Source: an uncultured Pelagibacteraceae bacterium (GTDB taxonomy: Bacteria; Pseudomonadota; Alphaproteobacteria; Pelagibacterales; Pelagibacteraceae). From it: a stretch of 55,717 bases of DNA. The translations under genes and the position numbers were made by a program. Location of the stretch: assembly GCA_902631135.1 (NCBI GenBank), contig CACOXL010000003.1, positions 1-55,717 of the forward strand, read 5' to 3'. Positions 29,452-40,176 of the stretch are shown one piece after another. Below the pieces are notes generated by a model. The model did not search any database. It saw only the letters and a program-made list of their open reading frames with translations, and had not been told where the DNA came from. Every line of letters begins with the position of its first letter. The first letter of the stretch is position 1.

Positions 29452-30048
29452 ATGAACTATAGTTTTGAGTACATAGATATAATTTTGCTTGCAATGATTG
29501 CAGGTTTTATTTTTTTAAGATTAAGAGGAATCCTTGGAAAAAGAACAGGATTTGAAGGAAAATCGGCACCTCAGTTTCAAGAAATTTTAAAAAATGTAGA
29601 TACAAAAATTAAAAAAGAACAAAATCTGAATTTTGATGAAGTTGCTCAAAAAGATTTTTTAAAAGGCGCTAAAATAGCCTACGAAACTATTATTACAGAC
29701 TTCAGTGATGACGACAATAAACTTGTAAAAAGTAAACCTTTGTTAAGTCAAAAAATACAAGAACAATTTAATCAAGCTTTAAAAGAGAGAAGTAATAAAG
29801 GTCATTTTGCAGAAATTACTTTCATTGGTGTTAATTCAGCAGATATTAAGGAACATAAAAAAACAAATAATTTACTTCAAGTGACCGTAGACTTTGTTGG
29901 TGAAGTAATAACTTGTATAAGAGACAAGGATAAAAAAATTATATCTGGTGATCCAGAAAAAATAAAAAAAATTTATGATACTTGGGTCTTTTCAAGAGAT
30001 ATGAGATCTAATAACCCGAATTGGCAATTAGTAGATATTTTAACATAA
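29452..30048 (+). CDS. Tim44/TimA domain-containing protein
   Basis: N-terminal TM, LRGILGKRTGFE, C-terminal Tim44-like domain ending DTWVFSRDMRSNNPNWQLVDI. Confidence 0.92.
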   Translation: MNYSFEYIDIILLAMIAGFIFLRLRGILGKRTGFEGKSAPQFQEILKNVDTKIKKEQNLNFDEVAQKDFLKGAKIAYETIITDFSDDDNKLVKSKPLLSQKIQEQFNQALKERSNKGHFAEITFIGVNSADIKEHKKTNNLLQVTVDFVGEVITCIRDKDKKIISGDPEKIKKIYDTWVFSRDMRSNNPNWQLVDILT

Positions 30049-30462
30049 TTGAGCAATAAAATTTCAGATAAAGATAAAAAAGATTGGGAAGATTTTTTAT
30101 CTAAAAATGAAAGTTTGCCCGATAAAGATTCCAAGTATACTAAAAAGGAAATAATAAAAACTCAAAAATTTGATTTGCATGGTTATTCTTTGGAAGAAGC
30201 GAATAGTAAAGTAGAGAGTTTAATTAATGATTCTTATAAAAAAGGCATCAAAAAATTAGTCATAATTACAGGAAAAGGACTTCATTCAGAAAATGAAAGG
30301 AACCCTTATGTTTCAAAAAATCTTGGTATATTAAAATTTTCTGTACCAGACTATATTAAAAAAAATTCTGAATTAATGAACAAAATCTTAAATATTTCTG
30401 ACGCAGAAATAGAAGACGGTGGAAGTGGTGCTTTCTATATTTTTTTAAAAAAAAAATTATAA
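30049..30462 (+). CDS. Smr/MutS2 domain-containing protein
   Basis: [35 protein letters not shown] start directly after tim44 stop. Confidence 0.9.
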   Translation: MSNKISDKDKKDWEDFLSKNESLPDKDSKYTKKEIIKTQKFDLHGYSLEEANSKVESLINDSYKKGIKKLVIITGKGLHSENERNPYVSKNLGILKFSVPDYIKKNSELMNKILNISDAEIEDGGSGAFYIFLKKKL

Positions 30463-31830
30463 AATAAATTTTGAAAGATCAGTATCTTTTACTAAATTAT
30501 CAAGATTTTTAGAAATATATTCCTTGTTAATAATAATTTTTTCTCCAGATCTGTCAGTTGCAGTAAAACTTATATCATCTAATATTTTTTCAATTATCGT
30601 ATGTAATCTTCTTGCACCAATATTTTCAACTGTTGCATTTACTTCTGAAGCTATTTTTGCGATAGTATCAATTCCATCCTCTGAAAACTCTAAGTCGACA
30701 TTTTCAGTTTTTAATAATGCTACATACTGTTTAATCAAACTATAATCAGGTTCTTTTAAAATTCTTTTAAAATCATCACTTGTAAGAGCTTCTAACTCAA
30801 CTCTAATCGGTAATCTTCCTTGTAGTTCTGGTAATAGATCAGATGGTTTCGCTAGTTGAAATGCACCTGATGCAATAAATAATATATGATCTGTTTTAAT
30901 TGGACCATATTTTGTATTTACAGTTGTTCCCTCAATTAAAGGTAATAAATCTCTTTGAACTCCTTCTCTAGAAACATCACCGCCAACTCTATCGGTCCTT
31001 CCAGAAATTTTATCAATTTCATCTAAAAAAACTATTCCATTATTTTCGGTCGATGTCTTTGCGGCTTTAATGATCTTGTCTTGTTCAATTAATTTATCAG
31101 ACTCGTCATTTAATAAAATTTCATGAGATTCTTTCACTGTCATTTTTTTCTTTTTTTCTTTTGCGCCCATAGATTTACCAAGCATTTCTCCAATGTTTAT
31201 CATACCAACATTAGCCCCTGGCATCCCTGGTATCTCAAATGATGTGCCACTTCCCCCTGTATCACTTACCGCAATTTCAATTTCATTATCATCTAGATCA
31301 CCATTTCTTAATCTTTTTCTAAAACTTTCTCTTGTTGCTAAACTTGCTTTTTTTCCAACAAGTGCATCTAAAACTTTTTCTTCAGCTAACTTTTGCGCTT
31401 TAGCATATACTTCTTTTCTTTTTTTAACTTTTTCCATTGAAATAGCTATTTCAATTAGATCTCTTATAATTTGTTCAACATCTCTTCCAACATAACCAAC
31501 TTCTGTAAATCTTGTGGCTTCAACTTTCACGAAAGGTGCTTCAGCTAATTTTGATAATCTCCTTGAAATTTCTGTTTTTCCAACACCAGTTGGTCCTATC
31601 ATTAAAATATTTTTTGGAAGAACTTCATTTTTCATTTCACCCATTAAGGCTTGTCTTCTCCATCTATTTCTTAATGCAACTGCTACTGCTTTTTTCGCTT
31701 TATTTTGTCCTACAACAAATCTATCAAGCTCAGAAACTATTTCTCTAGGTGAAAGTGAGCTGCCTATTGAAGACTCTGAATTTTGATTTTTTTCTTTTGG
31801 ATGTAGTTTTGTAACGTTTGAATTATCCAT
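30457..31830 (-). CDS. hslU: ATP-dependent protease ATPase subunit HslU
   Basis: [49 protein letters not shown]-type Walker A. Confidence 0.98.
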   Translation of the reverse strand: MDNSNVTKLHPKEKNQNSESSIGSSLSPREIVSELDRFVVGQNKAKKAVAVALRNRWRRQALMGEMKNEVLPKNILMIGPTGVGKTEISRRLSKLAEAPFVKVEATRFTEVGYVGRDVEQIIRDLIEIAISMEKVKKRKEVYAKAQKLAEEKVLDALVGKKASLATRESFRKRLRNGDLDDNEIEIAVSDTGGSGTSFEIPGMPGANVGMINIGEMLGKSMGAKEKKKKMTVKESHEILLNDESDKLIEQDKIIKAAKTSTENNGIVFLDEIDKISGRTDRVGGDVSREGVQRDLLPLIEGTTVNTKYGPIKTDHILFIASGAFQLAKPSDLLPELQGRLPIRVELEALTSDDFKRILKEPDYSLIKQYVALLKTENVDLEFSEDGIDTIAKIASEVNATVENIGARRLHTIIEKILDDISFTATDRSGEKIIINKEYISKNLDNLVKDTDLSKFIL

Positions 31831-32345
31831 TATATTTTTTCAATTTTAACATTATTATTTGTAAACACACATATTTCAGCTGCTACCTCTATTGCTTTTT
31901 TTGCAAGTTGTTCTGCGTTCATTTCTGTTCCCATCAAAACTTTTCCAGCTGCTAACGCATAGTTGCCACCAGAACCAATTCCAATAACATCACCCTCTGG
32001 TTCTAGAACATCTCCAGTACCAGAAATGATATAACTGTTTTCTTTGTCACCCACAGCCATTAATGCCTCAAGTCTTCTTAAATATTTATCTGTTCTCCAG
32101 TCTTTTGCTAGCTCAACAGCTGCTCTCGATAAGTTACCTGCATGTTTCTCTAATTTTGCCTCAAGTCTTTCAAACAATGTAAGTGCATCTGCTGTAGATC
32201 CTGCAAATCCTGCAACAACACCTCTTTTTTCAATTTTTCTAACTTTAGAAGCAGTGCTTTTAACAACAGTGTTTCCCATACTAACTTGGCCATCACCTGC
32301 TACAACTACTTCATTATTTTTTCTTACTAATACAATTGTTGTCAT
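31830..32345 (-). CDS. hslV: ATP-dependent protease subunit HslV
   Basis: [30 protein letters not shown]; overlaps hslU start. Confidence 0.98.
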   Translation of the reverse strand: MTTIVLVRKNNEVVVAGDGQVSMGNTVVKSTASKVRKIEKRGVVAGFAGSTADALTLFERLEAKLEKHAGNLSRAAVELAKDWRTDKYLRRLEALMAVGDKENSYIISGTGDVLEPEGDVIGIGSGGNYALAAGKVLMGTEMNAEQLAKKAIEVAAEICVFTNNNVKIEKI

Positions 32346-32436
32346 AGCTTATAAATGGATATTATTTTTGATAGTTCAAGCCCAGGTTTAGTATTATTGC
32401 CATAATTGAATAATATATGTATACCTGTTTTTAATT

Positions 32437-33027
32437 ATGAAGCGCAAAGGTAAAATAAGCAGAAAAACTAAAGAGACCAGCATCAGTGTTGATCTTAATA
32501 TTGATGGTAAAGGAAAGTATAAAATAGATACTGGTATAGGCTTTCTTAATCATATGTTAGAGCAATTATCTAAACATTCCTCTATTGATATGAACATAAA
32601 AGCTAAAGGTGATACCCATATTGATTTACATCACACTACTGAAGACACAGGTATTGCTATTGGTGAGGCATTAAAAAAAGCTTCAAAAAAATTTATTGGA
32701 ATTAGAAGATATGCACATGCAATGATTCCTATGGACGAAACATTAACAAGAGTAGCTATTGATGTTTCTAATAGACCTTATTTAATTTGGAAGGTTAAGC
32801 TTAAAGTAGAAAAGCTCGGTGAAATGGATACAGAATTATTTAAAGAGTGGTTTCAAGCTTTCTCGCAAGCAGCTGGAATTACCTTGCACGTTGAAAATAT
32901 TTATGGTGACAATAGTCACCACATTATTGAGTCTTGTTTTAAAGGATTAGCAAGATCATTAAGAACAGCATTGGAAATGGACCCCAGGAATAAGAAATCA
33001 ATTCCTTCTACCAAAGGTTCTTTATAA
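32437..33027 (+). CDS. hisB: Imidazoleglycerol-phosphate dehydratase
   Basis: [34 protein letters not shown]. Confidence 0.98.
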   Translation: MKRKGKISRKTKETSISVDLNIDGKGKYKIDTGIGFLNHMLEQLSKHSSIDMNIKAKGDTHIDLHHTTEDTGIAIGEALKKASKKFIGIRRYAHAMIPMDETLTRVAIDVSNRPYLIWKVKLKVEKLGEMDTELFKEWFQAFSQAAGITLHVENIYGDNSHHIIESCFKGLARSLRTALEMDPRNKKSIPSTKGSL

Positions 33028-33032
33028 GTTTA

Positions 33033-33659
33033 ATGAACGTTACAATTGTTGATTATAATTCGGGCAATATAAGCTCGGTAATAAACTCTTTTAAAGAAGT
33101 TGCTCAAGATAAAGTAAGTATAGAAGTAACTTCAGATTTAAATAAGATAAAATCGAGTGACAAAGTAGTTTTGCCAGGGCAGGGCTCATTTAAAAGCTGT
33201 GTAGATGCTTTAAATAAAATTAATGGTCTTACAGACACATTAAATGAATTTGCAATAACTTACAAAAAACCTCTTCTTGGAATTTGTGTAGGTTTACAGA
33301 TGTTCGCGGATATTGGTTACGAAGAAACTGAAACTAAAGGTTTGGGTTGGATTTCAGGTAAAGTTTCTAAAATAGACAATCAAAATGGCAAATATAAACT
33401 TCCTCATATTGGCTGGAACGAAATCAAAATTATTAAGGAAAGCAAAATCTTTCAAAATATAAGAAATAACTCTCACATGTATTTTGTCCATAGTTATGAA
33501 TTTATTCCAAATGATAAAAATGTAATTTCAGCAACAACAGATTATTCCTCAAATATTGTTTGTTCTATTGAAAAAGAAAATATTTTTGGAACACAATTTC
33601 ATCCAGAAAAAAGTGACAAAATAGGACTTAAAATAATTGATAATTTTATTAACTTATAA
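33033..33659 (+). CDS. hisH: Imidazole glycerol phosphate synthase subunit HisH
   Basis: DYNSGNISSV, LLGICVGLQM, FGTQFHPEKS. Confidence 0.97.
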   Translation: MNVTIVDYNSGNISSVINSFKEVAQDKVSIEVTSDLNKIKSSDKVVLPGQGSFKSCVDALNKINGLTDTLNEFAITYKKPLLGICVGLQMFADIGYEETETKGLGWISGKVSKIDNQNGKYKLPHIGWNEIKIIKESKIFQNIRNNSHMYFVHSYEFIPNDKNVISATTDYSSNIVCSIEKENIFGTQFHPEKSDKIGLKIIDNFINL

Positions 33660-33663
33660 AATA

Positions 33664-33813
33664 ATGAAAACTAATTTCTTGATTCTAGTGTTATTAATTT
33701 TAAGTGCTTGTCAAAATATAGAAAATGGAAAGAAAATTACTTTTCCTAAAAAAGAGAAAGAAAACAACATTAATATGAATGCAACAATATCAGAAATAGA
33801 TATAAAAAATTAA
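33664..33813 (+). CDS. Small (49 aa) lipoprotein of unknown function in his operon
   Basis: ORF not in the track: MKTNFLILVLLILSACQNIENGKKITFPKKEKENNINMNATISEIDIKN*; lipobox LSAC, 4 bp after hisH and 1 bp before hisA. Confidence 0.78.
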   Translation: MKTNFLILVLLILSACQNIENGKKITFPKKEKENNINMNATISEIDIKN

Positions 33814-33814
33814 A

Positions 33815-34531
33815 ATGAAAATATTTCCTGCGATAGATATTAAAGATAAAAAGTGTGTAAGATTAGTTAAGGGAGATTTTGATAAAAAAACTGAATATGA
33901 AATGTCTCCACTTGAACAAGCTAGAAAATACAGAGATTATGGTTTTAAAAATTTACATATAGTTGATTTAGATGGAGCTTTAACTGGTGAAGCTGTTAAT
34001 CAAGATATTATCAAAGACATAGTTGTTAAATTTGATCTTAAAGTGGAAATAGGTGGTGGTATTAGAAATCTTGATAATATTCAAAAATATATTGATGTTG
34101 GTGCTGAAAAAATAATTTTAGGAAGTGCTGCAATAAAGGATAAAAATTTTTTAAAAGAAGCATGTGAAAAATTTCCTGATAAAATAGCTTTAGGTTTAGA
34201 TTCTAAAGATGGATATTTGTCAGTATCTGGATGGAAAGAAAAATCTAATCTAATGATGCTAGATTATTTAAAGGAAGTTAATGACTATGGTGTAAGTAGA
34301 TTGATTTATACTGATATTAATAGAGATGGTATGAAACAAAGCCCAAATTTTGATGAAACATTAAAAGTTGCAGAGATATCTAATTGTCCTGTGATTATAT
34401 CTGGCGGGGTTTCATCAATAGATGACATTAAAAAAGCAAAGAATTTAAAAAATGTTGAAGGTATAATAGTTGGTAAAGCTATTTATGATGGTGATATCAA
34501 ATTAGAAGAATTAGTAAAAGAAGATGCTTAA
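33815..34531 (+). CDS. hisA: Phosphoribosylformimino-5-aminoimidazole carboxamide ribotide isomerase
   Basis: [36 protein letters not shown]. Confidence 0.97.
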   Translation: MKIFPAIDIKDKKCVRLVKGDFDKKTEYEMSPLEQARKYRDYGFKNLHIVDLDGALTGEAVNQDIIKDIVVKFDLKVEIGGGIRNLDNIQKYIDVGAEKIILGSAAIKDKNFLKEACEKFPDKIALGLDSKDGYLSVSGWKEKSNLMMLDYLKEVNDYGVSRLIYTDINRDGMKQSPNFDETLKVAEISNCPVIISGGVSSIDDIKKAKNLKNVEGIIVGKAIYDGDIKLEELVKEDA

Positions 34532-35279
34532 AAATAGAATTATTCCCTGTTTGGATGTTAAAAATGGACGTGTTGTTAAAGGTATCAATTTTATTGATTT
34601 AAAGGATGCAGGAGATCCTGTAGAGCAAGCGAAAATTTATAGTGATGGTGGGGCGGATGAAATTTGTTTTTTAGATATAACTGCATCTAATGAAAATAGA
34701 GATATTATCTATGATGTTGTAAAAAAAACTTCGAAAAAATGTTTTGTCCCTTTGACAGTGGGTGGCGGAATCAGAAGTGTAGAAGATATAAATAAATTAC
34801 TTAATTGTGGTGCAGATAAAGTTTCAATTAATACTACTGCAGTTGAAAATTCAAAAGTAGTTATTGAAAGTTCAAAAAAATTTGGGTCTCAATGCATTGT
34901 TGTTGCAATAGACGCAAAAAAGAATGGAGATAAATGGGAAGTATTTACACATGGAGGAAGAAATAATAGTGGAATTGATGCCTTAGAGTATGCAAAACAA
35001 ATGGAAGAAAATGGCGCAGGAGAGTTATTAGTTACTTCAATGGATAGAGATGGAACACAAATTGGTTATGATATCGATTTAATGTCTAAAATTTCATCTA
35101 AAGTTAATATTCCATTAATTGCATCAGGTGGAGTGGGGAATTTAGATCATCTGGTTGATGGAATTCAATCAGGTAAAGCTAGTGCTGTTTTGGCAGCATC
35201 CATATTTCATTATGGAAAATATTCAGTTAAGGAAGCTAAGGAATATTTGGACTCGAAAGGAATACCTGTTAGAATTTAG
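34524..35279 (+). CDS. hisF: Imidazole glycerol phosphate synthase subunit HisF
   Basis: [46 protein letters not shown]. Confidence 0.98.
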   Translation: MLKNRIIPCLDVKNGRVVKGINFIDLKDAGDPVEQAKIYSDGGADEICFLDITASNENRDIIYDVVKKTSKKCFVPLTVGGGIRSVEDINKLLNCGADKVSINTTAVENSKVVIESSKKFGSQCIVVAIDAKKNGDKWEVFTHGGRNNSGIDALEYAKQMEENGAGELLVTSMDRDGTQIGYDIDLMSKISSKVNIPLIASGGVGNLDHLVDGIQSGKASAVLAASIFHYGKYSVKEAKEYLDSKGIPVRI

Positions 35280-35280
35280 T

Positions 35281-35562
35281 ATGTTAAGCACTCTAGAAAA
35301 TTTATTCAATCTTGCAAGAGAAAGAAAAAGATCTCCTGTTGATGGATCCTATACTAACAAATTACTCAGCGATAAATCTTTGAGCAAAGAGAAGATCTTG
35401 GAAGAAATTAATGAACTTATCGAAGCTGTAGAAAATAATTCAAACAAAATTCATGAAGCTGCAGATGTTTTTTATCATTTAATAATGTATTTAGAGGCTA
35501 ATGATGTAAAAATAGAAGATGTTATGAATGAACTGAACAAAAGAAAAAATGACTTACGATGA
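35281..35562 (+). CDS. hisE: Phosphoribosyl-ATP pyrophosphatase
   Basis: Trimmed from track ORF 35155; MLSTLENLFNLARERKRSPVDGSYTNKLL, HEAADVFYHLIMYLE. Confidence 0.93.
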   Translation: MLSTLENLFNLARERKRSPVDGSYTNKLLSDKSLSKEKILEEINELIEAVENNSNKIHEAADVFYHLIMYLEANDVKIEDVMNELNKRKNDLR

Positions 35563-35914
35563 CAATAACATTTTTGCTAAAATTTTAAGAGGAGAAATTC
35601 CTTGTAAAAAAATTTATGAAGATGACTTTGTGTTATCTTTTCATGATATAAACCCTCAAAAAAAAATTCATGCTCTAGTAATACCTAAGGGCAAATATAT
35701 GGATCTTGATGATTTTAGTGAAAAAGCTACTTCAGATGAAATGGTTGGATTGCTAAAAGGAATAAATATTGTCGCAAAAAAATTGGGTATATCGGTTAAT
35801 ACTGGCAAAGGTTATAGAGCATTGGCTAATATCAGTGAGCATGGAGGCCAAGAAGTACCTCACTTACATTTTCATTTGTTTGGGGGTGAAAAAGTTGGCA
35901 AGATGGTTGAGTGA
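35549..35914 (+). CDS. HIT family hydrolase (HinT-like)
   Basis: FAKILRGEIPCKKIYEDD, HLHFHLFGG. Confidence 0.95.
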   Translation: MTYDDNNIFAKILRGEIPCKKIYEDDFVLSFHDINPQKKIHALVIPKGKYMDLDDFSEKATSDEMVGLLKGINIVAKKLGISVNTGKGYRALANISEHGGQEVPHLHFHLFGGEKVGKMVE

Positions 35915-36405
35915 ATAAAATAGATAGAAATTATTTAGAAATATATTCGATTAACGACTTAGTTGAGTCAACTCGTCCTTCAAAAGAATTTAATGTAGAT
36001 TTAATTGATCCACCTAATTTTCAATTAAATAGATTTTTTTATAAAAATATAGGTAAAAATCATAAGTGGGTTGATAGATTGGCTTGGAATGAAAGACAAT
36101 GGATCGATTATTCATCAAGTAAAAATGTTAAAACATATGTGTTGAAAAAGAACAATGATTTTGTGGGTTATTTTGAGCTGAACATTCATCAAGATGAAAT
36201 TGAGATAGCTTATTTAGGTTTACTTGAGGAATACCATAATAAAAAATTAGGATCCTACTTGTTATCAATAGCAATTAAAAAATCTTTTTCTAACAAACCA
36301 AAAAGAGTTTGGGTTCACACTTGTTCTTTAGATCATAAAAATGCTTTAAATAATTATATTTCAAGAGGCATGAAGGTTTTCAAAAAAGAAACAATTACAA
36401 TTTAG
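35911..36405 (+). CDS. GNAT family N-acetyltransferase
   Basis: YFELNIHQDEIEIAYLGLLEEYHNKKLGSYLLSIAIKKSF..VWVHTCSLDHKNALNNYISRGMKVFKKE; GTG start. Confidence 0.88.
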   Translation: MNKIDRNYLEIYSINDLVESTRPSKEFNVDLIDPPNFQLNRFFYKNIGKNHKWVDRLAWNERQWIDYSSSKNVKTYVLKKNNDFVGYFELNIHQDEIEIAYLGLLEEYHNKKLGSYLLSIAIKKSFSNKPKRVWVHTCSLDHKNALNNYISRGMKVFKKETITI

Positions 36406-36406
36406 A

Positions 36407-36955
36407 TTAATTTTGAGTTGGCAGTCTGAATAAGTTTTTTTTGAATTTTTGGTTTTTTTTAATTGAATTCAAATAAGTTATACTGAGATTTTGATAAATA
36501 TCTGTAGTTTGCCAACCAATTAAATTAAAGTTTTTTTTATCAAAAAAAATATTTATTTCATTTTCATTTTCAAAAAAGATGAAATTAATGTATTTATTAT
36601 CTATATCTATTTCGCTTAAATTTTTTATTTTATCCAATAAAAATTCTTTATCTAAAATTAAATTTAGAGGTGTTTTTTCAATTGGATAAATATAAAAACT
36701 ATTAGTTGTTTTAATTACTAATGATCTACCATTAGAAACTAATTTTTTTTTATTTTTAAGATTGTAATTACAGAAAATTTTCTTTGGGTATTCAAGTTGG
36801 CAATTACCATTTTCAATTTTTCCATTTATATTTTGTTCGAAATTAAATGACAAATTTTTGATATTTTCTAAATTTTGAATTATATTTTCTTTAATAGATG
36901 CAGCTACTGGATTTGTATAAAGTAATATAAATAAAAAAAATAAATACTTTTTCAT
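36407..36955 (-). CDS. lolA: Outer-membrane lipoprotein carrier protein LolA-like
   Basis: Signal peptide, LNFEQNINGKIENGNCQLEYPKKIFCNY; downstream of ftsK as typical. Confidence 0.85.
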   Translation of the reverse strand: MKKYLFFLFILLYTNPVAASIKENIIQNLENIKNLSFNFEQNINGKIENGNCQLEYPKKIFCNYNLKNKKKLVSNGRSLVIKTTNSFYIYPIEKTPLNLILDKEFLLDKIKNLSEIDIDNKYINFIFFENENEINIFFDKKNFNLIGWQTTDIYQNLSITYLNSIKKNQKFKKNLFRLPTQN

Positions 36956-39069
36956 TTAAGAACATCACGTTTTCCAACGTGATTTGCCTTGCTCACAATT
37001 CCATCAGCTTCCATCATGTCAATTATTCTCGCAGCACGGTTATAGCCAATTTGTAATTTTCTTTGTAAGAAAGATGTTGATGCCTTACCCTCAGATTTAA
37101 TCATTTCCACTGCAGTTTGATAAAGTTCATCTATTTCTCCTTGGTTTTTGGAACTTTCATTGATTTCTTTTTCATCTACAAAATTTAATATTTCATCTAT
37201 ATAATCAGGCTCCTCTTGTGATCTGAGAAAATTATTTATCTTTTCTATTTCATTATCGGATACAAATGGTGCATGAATCCTAACCATTCTATTCGCTGAT
37301 GACATGTAAAGCATATCACCTTTTCCTAATAATTGCTCAGCTCCTTGTTCTCCTAAAATAGTTCTACTATCTATTTTTGATGTTACTTGGAATGATATTC
37401 GTGTTGGGAAGTTTGCTTTAATTGTTCCAGTGATTACATCTACGCTAGGTCTCTGTGTTGCCATGATAATATGAATTCCAGCTGCTCTTGCCATTTGAGA
37501 TAATTTCTGAATATAATTTTCAATTTCTTTTCCAGCAACCAACATTAAATCTGACATTTCATCAACTACTACAACGATGTAGGGCATTGGGAGTTTATGT
37601 TTTGAATTATATCCATCAATATTTCTAACACCTTCTTTTGTCATTAGTCTGTATCTACTCTCCATTTCTTTGACAACCCATCCTAAAACGGAAGCAGCTT
37701 TTTTTGCTTCTGTGATTACTGGACAAAGCAAATGTGGGACACCTTCATAAGTTGATAATTCTAACATTTTTGGATCTATCAGAATAAATTTACATTTATC
37801 AGGTGAATGACGATATAGGAGGGATAGTATAATTGTATTGATACAAACTGATTTTCCTGAACCAGTTGTACCTGCAATCAATAAATGAGGCATAGATGTC
37901 AAATCTCCTATAATTGCTTTGCCAGAAATATTTTTTCCTAAAGCAATTGGTAATTTTATTTCTTTTCTTTTAAAATCAGAATTACTTAAGATTTCACTTA
38001 AATAAACATTTTCTCTAGATGAATTTGGAAGTTCTATACCAACTGTATTACTTCCAGGAATAATAGATATTCTTGCAGATTCAGAACTAGTGTTTCTAGC
38101 TATGTCGTCAGAAAGATTTATAATTTTTGATACTTTGATACCTGCAGCAGGTTCAAATTCATTTAAAGTAACTACAGGACCATGACTTACTTTTTTTATT
38201 TTTCCATTAACACCAAAATCTAAAAGTATTTTTTCTAAAAACTTTGGATCGAAATTTTCATTTTGGTTTAATTTTTCTCTTTCTTTTTTATTAGGTATTT
38301 TTAATAAATCAATTGAAGGCAAATGAAACTTTTTTTTATTTTGAGAAATAGTATTTTCTGCTTTGATAAATGGTAAATCTTCTTGTATTAAATTTTTAAT
38401 TTCTTCTTGGGGTATATATTGATTTATTAATTCATTTTTATTTGTATAATTTTTAGTCTCTTCTTTAGTGAACAATCTTTTTGTAATTCGTAGCAAATTT
38501 TTTAAATTAAGATTAATACTAAATAAAAATAAAATTGAAGTTAAAATTATTAAAAAATAATAAGCAAAATTTTCGTAAGGTTTTATTAATGAATTTATAA
38601 AAGTTTCGACTAAATAATTTCCTACAAAACCCCCATTACCATTAATGTAAAGATTAAATGACTCATCATGAAAATAATTAAAAAATAACGATCCAATCAG
38701 ACAATATAGTATTAAAAAAAATAAATTTTCAATAAATATAAAAAATTCTTTTCTTCTAAATATGTTTATTCCTGAGAAGAAAAAAGTAAGTGGAACCAAA
38801 AAAGAAATCAAACCAACAGATTGAAAAAAGAGATCTGAAGTATAGCTTCCTTGAAATCCTAAAAAATTATTAATTTCGGTATTTTCTGGAAAAATAAAAT
38901 TGGGATCGTCAGGAGAATAAGAAACCAGTGATAAAAGTAATAAAATACCTATAATTGAAATAAAAATACCTGATATTTCAATCAATCTTTTAACGATAAA
39001 AATTAGTACAGTATTAGCTAGTTTTTTTATATCCATATTAGATGAATCAAATATACCACTTTGTATCAT
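36952..39069 (-). CDS. ftsK: DNA translocase FtsK (start may be ATG 39036)
   Basis: N-terminal TMs, GTTGSGKSVCINT, FILIDPKMLELSTYEGVPHLL, C-terminal gamma domain QRKLQIGYNRAARIIDMME. Confidence 0.97.
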   Translation of the reverse strand: MIQSGIFDSSNMDIKKLANTVLIFIVKRLIEISGIFISIIGILLLLSLVSYSPDDPNFIFPENTEINNFLGFQGSYTSDLFFQSVGLISFLVPLTFFFSGINIFRRKEFFIFIENLFFLILYCLIGSLFFNYFHDESFNLYINGNGGFVGNYLVETFINSLIKPYENFAYYFLIILTSILFLFSINLNLKNLLRITKRLFTKEETKNYTNKNELINQYIPQEEIKNLIQEDLPFIKAENTISQNKKKFHLPSIDLLKIPNKKEREKLNQNENFDPKFLEKILLDFGVNGKIKKVSHGPVVTLNEFEPAAGIKVSKIINLSDDIARNTSSESARISIIPGSNTVGIELPNSSRENVYLSEILSNSDFKRKEIKLPIALGKNISGKAIIGDLTSMPHLLIAGTTGSGKSVCINTIILSLLYRHSPDKCKFILIDPKMLELSTYEGVPHLLCPVITEAKKAASVLGWVVKEMESRYRLMTKEGVRNIDGYNSKHKLPMPYIVVVVDEMSDLMLVAGKEIENYIQKLSQMARAAGIHIIMATQRPSVDVITGTIKANFPTRISFQVTSKIDSRTILGEQGAEQLLGKGDMLYMSSANRMVRIHAPFVSDNEIEKINNFLRSQEEPDYIDEILNFVDEKEINESSKNQGEIDELYQTAVEMIKSEGKASTSFLQRKLQIGYNRAARIIDMMEADGIVSKANHVGKRDVLK

Positions 39070-39099
39070 CTAATTTTTATTGTTAAAATTAAAAATATT

Positions 39100-40173
39100 A
39101 TGAAAGTATGTATTTTAGGAGGTGGTCTAACTAGCTTAACTTTGGCTAAAACTTTAGTTAACCAGGGAATATATGTTGATATTTTTTCTGGAGATAACAA
39201 GCATACTCAAAATAAAATTCGAACAATAGGAATCTCGAAATCCAATATTGAATTTTTTAATGAAAATATATTAAATATTAAAAAATTATCATGGAATATA
39301 AATAGAATAGAAATTTATAGTGATAGTTTTGGTGAAGAAAAAATATTAAATTTTGACAATAATGATGATCAATTATTCTCATTAATTAAAAATAATGAAT
39401 TATCTAATTATTTGAATGATGAATTAAGAAAAAATAAACATTTCCAAATCAAGAAAACTTTTAGAAATTATGACTTAATTACCAAAAATTATGATTTGGT
39501 TTTTAATTGTGATCCAAATAATCATCTTTCAAGAAATATTTTTTATAAGAAAATTGATAAAAACTACAAAAGTTTTGCATATGCAACAATTATTCATCAT
39601 AAAAAAGTAATCAAAAACGATATTGCAAAACAGGTATTTACAAAAAATGGTCCTTTTGCGTATTTACCAATCTCTCAAACTGAAACTTCAATTGTTTATT
39701 CCGTAAAAGGTAATAAAAATGCTAATTTAGAAGAATATATAAAAAAATATAATACAAAATATTTGATAACAAAAATTGAAAAACCAATTAAATTTGAATT
39801 AAGATCATCAAATTTAAGATCATATTATCATAAAAATATTTTAGCATTTGGGGACACTTTGCATAAATTACATCCTTTGGCAGGGCAAGGTTTTAATATG
39901 TCAATAAGAGATATTAGAGAAATTTTAAAATTGATAAAATTTAGAATTAATCTTGGTTTACCATTAGATACGTCTATTTTTTCAAATTTTGAAAATAAAA
40001 CTAAGCATAAGAATTTTATTTTTTCTCAAAGCATAGATTTCATTCATGAGTTTTTTAATTTTGAAAAAGATTTTAATATTCCATTTTTAAGCAAATCTGT
40101 AAAATTTTTAGGAGAAAATAAATTATTAAACAAATCTTTTAAAAAAATAGCTGATCAAGGATTTATGATCTGA
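39100..40173 (+). CDS. FAD-dependent UbiH/UbiF-type hydroxylase
   Basis: VCILGGGLTSLTLAKTLV FAD fold, LAFGDTLHKLHPLAGQGFNMSIRDI; trimmed start ATG 39100. Confidence 0.87.
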   Translation: MKVCILGGGLTSLTLAKTLVNQGIYVDIFSGDNKHTQNKIRTIGISKSNIEFFNENILNIKKLSWNINRIEIYSDSFGEEKILNFDNNDDQLFSLIKNNELSNYLNDELRKNKHFQIKKTFRNYDLITKNYDLVFNCDPNNHLSRNIFYKKIDKNYKSFAYATIIHHKKVIKNDIAKQVFTKNGPFAYLPISQTETSIVYSVKGNKNANLEEYIKKYNTKYLITKIEKPIKFELRSSNLRSYYHKNILAFGDTLHKLHPLAGQGFNMSIRDIREILKLIKFRINLGLPLDTSIFSNFENKTKHKNFIFSQSIDFIHEFFNFEKDFNIPFLSKSVKFLGENKLLNKSFKKIADQGFMI

Positions 40174-40176
40174 TTT

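Noticed and set aside
31193-31786. Several plus-strand ORFs antisense to hslU
   Set aside because: Shadow ORFs of a highly conserved gene, no family signatures
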